DNA from: Selaginella tamariscina
Lineage: Eukaryota; Streptophyta; Lycopodiopsida; Selaginellales; Selaginellaceae
Length of the DNA: 64,000 nt
NCBI GenBank assembly: GCA_003024785.1
Contig: PUQB01000207.1
Span: 160,803 to 224,802 of the forward strand
Reading direction: 5' to 3'
Position numbers and translations under genes: made by a program. Shown one piece after another: positions 61,219 to 64,000 of this stretch (position 1 is its first letter; the number at the start of each line of letters is the position of its first letter). The notes below the pieces were generated by a model. It made no database searches. It saw only the letters and a list, made by a program, of their open reading frames with translations, and had not been told where the DNA came from.

Positions 61219-63070
61219 TAACAAATTTCCAATGAATGATTTTCTTTTCTTTTTTTCTTTTAAATTTTACTATTCATCTTAATTTATAACCTATAAAACG
61301 TGTTATTTAATATTTTTAATATTTCATCAATCCATTAGTGGTTTATGAAGCACCATTTTTATATTAATTTTGAACAAAGTACACATTTGTTCACGAGGGC
61401 CTTACATAATTTCATAGTCCTTACGATAATTTATAAGGAAATGTATTGTAAATTTATATACATAAATTATATGTAATAATCTGTTTTTAAACTCTTTTTA
61501 ATTAAGAAAAAATAATTATCTTTATCTCTCACTAATGGTGGTTTTTTATTTTACAACATAATTTTAATGGTCATAGTAAATTGTGACATCGAAATTATAC
61601 AACATCAAAATGGACAATTTGTAATAGCGATTATGGAGCTCGCCCATTCTCTCAAATCATTATAATTCTCTATACGTGGCTCACAGACTCCACACTGAAA
61701 CATGAACATGCCTCTTCTTCCTTGTCAACTTTCTGTAGCGCAGCTGCGATGGGAACACATGTTTCTTTGTCAGGCACCTTTCCAATTATCATCACAATGC
61801 CAAAGCACCTTTCCAATATGTGCAGCCGCCATATATCACGAGGGATGACCTATGAAAGTGACTTCTTATGCCCCAAATGCTGCTCACAAATGCCTTTAAA
61901 AGTTGTTCTGTTTTGGGCAATTTTGACTTTGCGCTCTCTTACACAAGGTTACATGCGTAGTCCCACGTCTCAACCCTATCACCGCTCTTGACTAGTTCCT
62001 TAATGAACACTGGTTCACATCCACCAATAGCCTTTAGAATATGCTCGATATCTTTTATTCTATTATCGTGTGCAAGCGCTTGACAAGACTAGACACATCG
62101 AACTTAATACCCCGACAAAATTAACCCAACAAACTTAATAGCTTCTTCTAAATCCCTATTAACTATAGCATTCAAAACTGCTCCATACACTTGGGGCTTG
62201 ACTGTGCCACTGCACTCTCTAACCATATCCTTGTAAAGTTGCTCAGTAACTACATCATCATTAGAATGTAAGATCAGCTTCTCGAACAACTCCATACTAC
62301 GTGGAAAGCCAATTGTTTATCTTCTGTAGAACTTCGAAAGTATGACATAGTGGGAGTCACCAAATTGGATTTTGGTTTATTCAAGGGCGTCTCAAATATA
62401 ATCATGCGGTAAGTCTCTGCGTCGCTCTTTGTATCATTTAACATCATGTGTGCCATTCCATACCATCGATTGTTCAGATATTTCTTCACCATCTTGTTGT
62501 GACTGGGTACACCGTAGAAGAAATAGCAGCGGTGTAATTCCATTGGATTCAACATGTCTAGTGTGGTAATGCCTTCGTAAGTTCTTCTATATTTACTTCT
62601 TCACTTTCACTCCCTCCCTTTGTTTTCTTCTTCACGATCTCACCTTCTTTTGTTGCTTCTTGTTTTCTCTTCCCACCGAGACCATCCATGAGTAACCCTT
62701 CGATAAGGTCACCGTATGATATCAATAGTAAAACCCTAAACCCTTACTCGCTCGTGACCTAAGATTACTCACCCATGTTTCTTATATACTTGCATATTCC
62801 ACGCACGCACGACGTGTGTGAACACGTCGCTTATGACACGTTATATTTGTAGAAAATTTTCATTACGAACTTAGCAAACTCTGATGTTTTTATAATTAAA
62901 TATTTTCTATATGAATTTCATGCATACATGCCTAATTTTTACAGTTACATATAGAAATACATTTTACTTACTATATAGAATTATCGTGGTTTCTTCGATT
63001 TTATGTTATGTATTCCTTTTGAATCTCAACCGTCTGGGTTGAATAATAATGAGCTTTGAACTAAATACAT
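61219..63070. repeat. Tandem unit C (partial, most diverged)
   Basis: Third unit. It matches A/B through the gene and part of the spacer, with more substitutions and gaps. Homology ends near 63070, after a small inverted segment. Confidence 0.9.
61620..62689 (-). pseudogene. F-box-like family gene, copy C (decayed)
   Basis: Retains MELHRCYFFYGVPSHNKMVK and SMELFEKLILHSNDDVVTEQ in separate frames. Short deletions occur near 62111, 62300-62335, 62370 and 62560, breaking the frame in several places, more than A or B. Best read as a true pseudogene. Confidence 0.85.
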
Positions 63071-63194
63071 ATGTTTATTTTTATTATGAAATGTCAAAAT
63101 CTACCAGTGGCTTAGAATAAATTTAACATATTATAATATATTTTGATGATAAAATAAAAGATAAATAATATAAATTGCAGTATTTTTATTTTGT
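63071..63194. other. AT-rich spacer
   Basis: 124 bp between unit C and the stop of the Ycf54 gene; nothing recognisable. Confidence 0.6.
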
Positions 63195-64000
63195 TTATTT
63201 TGGGGGCAACAAGGGAGTCCACCAGCCACTTTCATACTTGGGATACGGTGCAGTCCATTTCTCAGGCTGATTGAATCGAACCTCCACCGGATTCGACTCC
63301 GCTACCTCCTTTAAACTTTCTGCCTCCACTACCCCCTTTAAAACTCGGTCTATCCTCAGCTTCATAAATCTATTCAAAATATCAAGCTCATATTCATATG
63401 GATACAAGTACTAAACTGAACATAAATATACAAAATCCATGTATGTATAGAATACGTATTTATACACAAACAATATACATGTATGTAATGTATATGACAC
63501 AAAGAACAGGCGTGCACAGAGACAACTAAACGTAACTCAGAACACATATTACGGATGTATATGTGTTAGTGTGTGTTATACTCACGTGATCCAGGTAGAA
63601 TCTGTGGAGATGAGAGCAACTGCAGGCCTGTTAACACGAGAGGCAAGGTCGGGAAACTTATCGATGAACTTGGGTTCAATAACAAGCCAGAAATCCTGCT
63701 CCTTGTTACGCTCCCCATAGTTCCTCAGCCTCTCCCTCAACAGTTCTTGCAGGTGCTCCTCCTCATCCAACATAAACTTTGCATTTGCCACCAAGAAATG
63801 GTACTGTGTCTTCTGCTAATAATCCCATCAATGTGTATGTGTGTGTTTCTCAGAAAACACATTCCCATCAATGTGTATGTGTGTGTTCATATTTCTCAAA
63901 AAAACAACACATGCATATGTGTGTGTGTGTTTCACATTACATGCGTGTATACACATATATGCATACCTTTTGAGTATCTGGGGAAGACGTGGATGTCGAG
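63195..64000 (-). CDS. YCF54: Ycf54 (LCAA): subunit of Mg-protoporphyrin ester cyclase, 5' end outside window
   Basis: Chloroplast protein required for the aerobic cyclase (CHL27/CRD1) that makes protochlorophyllide. Exons: 63967 to beyond 64000 (Ser/Thr-rich transit region STSTSSPDTQK), 63586-63815 and 63195-63369, all in phase. YHFLVANAKFMLDEEEHLQE, LLRERLRNYGERNKEQDFWL, VIEPKFIDKFPDLASRV, RPAVALISTDSTWITFMKLR and PEKWTAPYPKYESGWWTPLL are highly conserved. The frame has no breaks. A short direct repeat (CCCATCAATGTGTATGTGTG) lies twice in the first intron at 63824 and 63864. Confidence 0.93.

Overview
The window is nuclear DNA from a land plant. Spliceosomal introns of about 60-900 bp, plant-only proteins (TOC1-type clock regulator, HCF164, Ycf54, a PLS/S-type PPR protein) and two cytosolic-type tRNA-Ser genes show this. 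The PPR protein is built almost only of short S motifs with repeated 'VVSWN', a style abundant in seed-free plants with heavy organelle RNA editing (lycophytes such as Selaginella or Isoetes; hornworts also possible). I cannot name the species.

Layout. 0.8-38.9 kb is gene-dense, about one gene per 3 kb: an F-box-like/helical-repeat family gene (-), a PPR gene (-) divergent from a mitochondrial-type RRM protein (+), a kinase-regulator-like/DUF688-like protein (-), a novel single-pass membrane protein (+), a Golgi-type glycosyltransferase (+), eIF3a (+), a NASP histone chaperone (-), an early-nodulin-like phytocyanin (-), HCF164 (-), ethanolamine kinase (-) divergent from TOC1/PRR1 (+), and a long coiled-coil protein (-). 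Exon chains were built by hand from GT-AG borders with matching phases, so borders are good to a few bases where the frame is intact.

38.9-54.8 kb is transposon-derived: a small Ty3/gypsy integrase remnant, a degenerate element of uncertain class, and an old Ty3/gypsy chromovirus-like element (-) split at the RT/RNase H border by a younger 4.75-kb LTR element. The younger insertion has nearly identical LTRs, an exact 5-bp target duplication (CTTGT), gag, a protease and only the start of RT. 54.8-63.1 kb holds the same gene family as at 0.85 kb: a scrambled relic, then three tandem 2.7-2.9-kb units, each with one damaged gene copy and an AT-rich spacer. The window ends in a Ycf54 (chlorophyll cyclase subunit) gene cut by the edge.

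Many conserved genes carry 1-2-base frameshifts, mostly one missing base in a short G or C run. This looks more like residual long-read assembly error than true decay, and it also weakens pseudogene calls for the tandem copies. Points of most interest: the triplicated lineage-specific family and its rearrangements, two tRNA-Ser genes plus a duplicated partial exon inside a TOC1 intron, an Evening Element in front of TOC1, and an 81-nt near-perfect hairpin at 41.8 kb.
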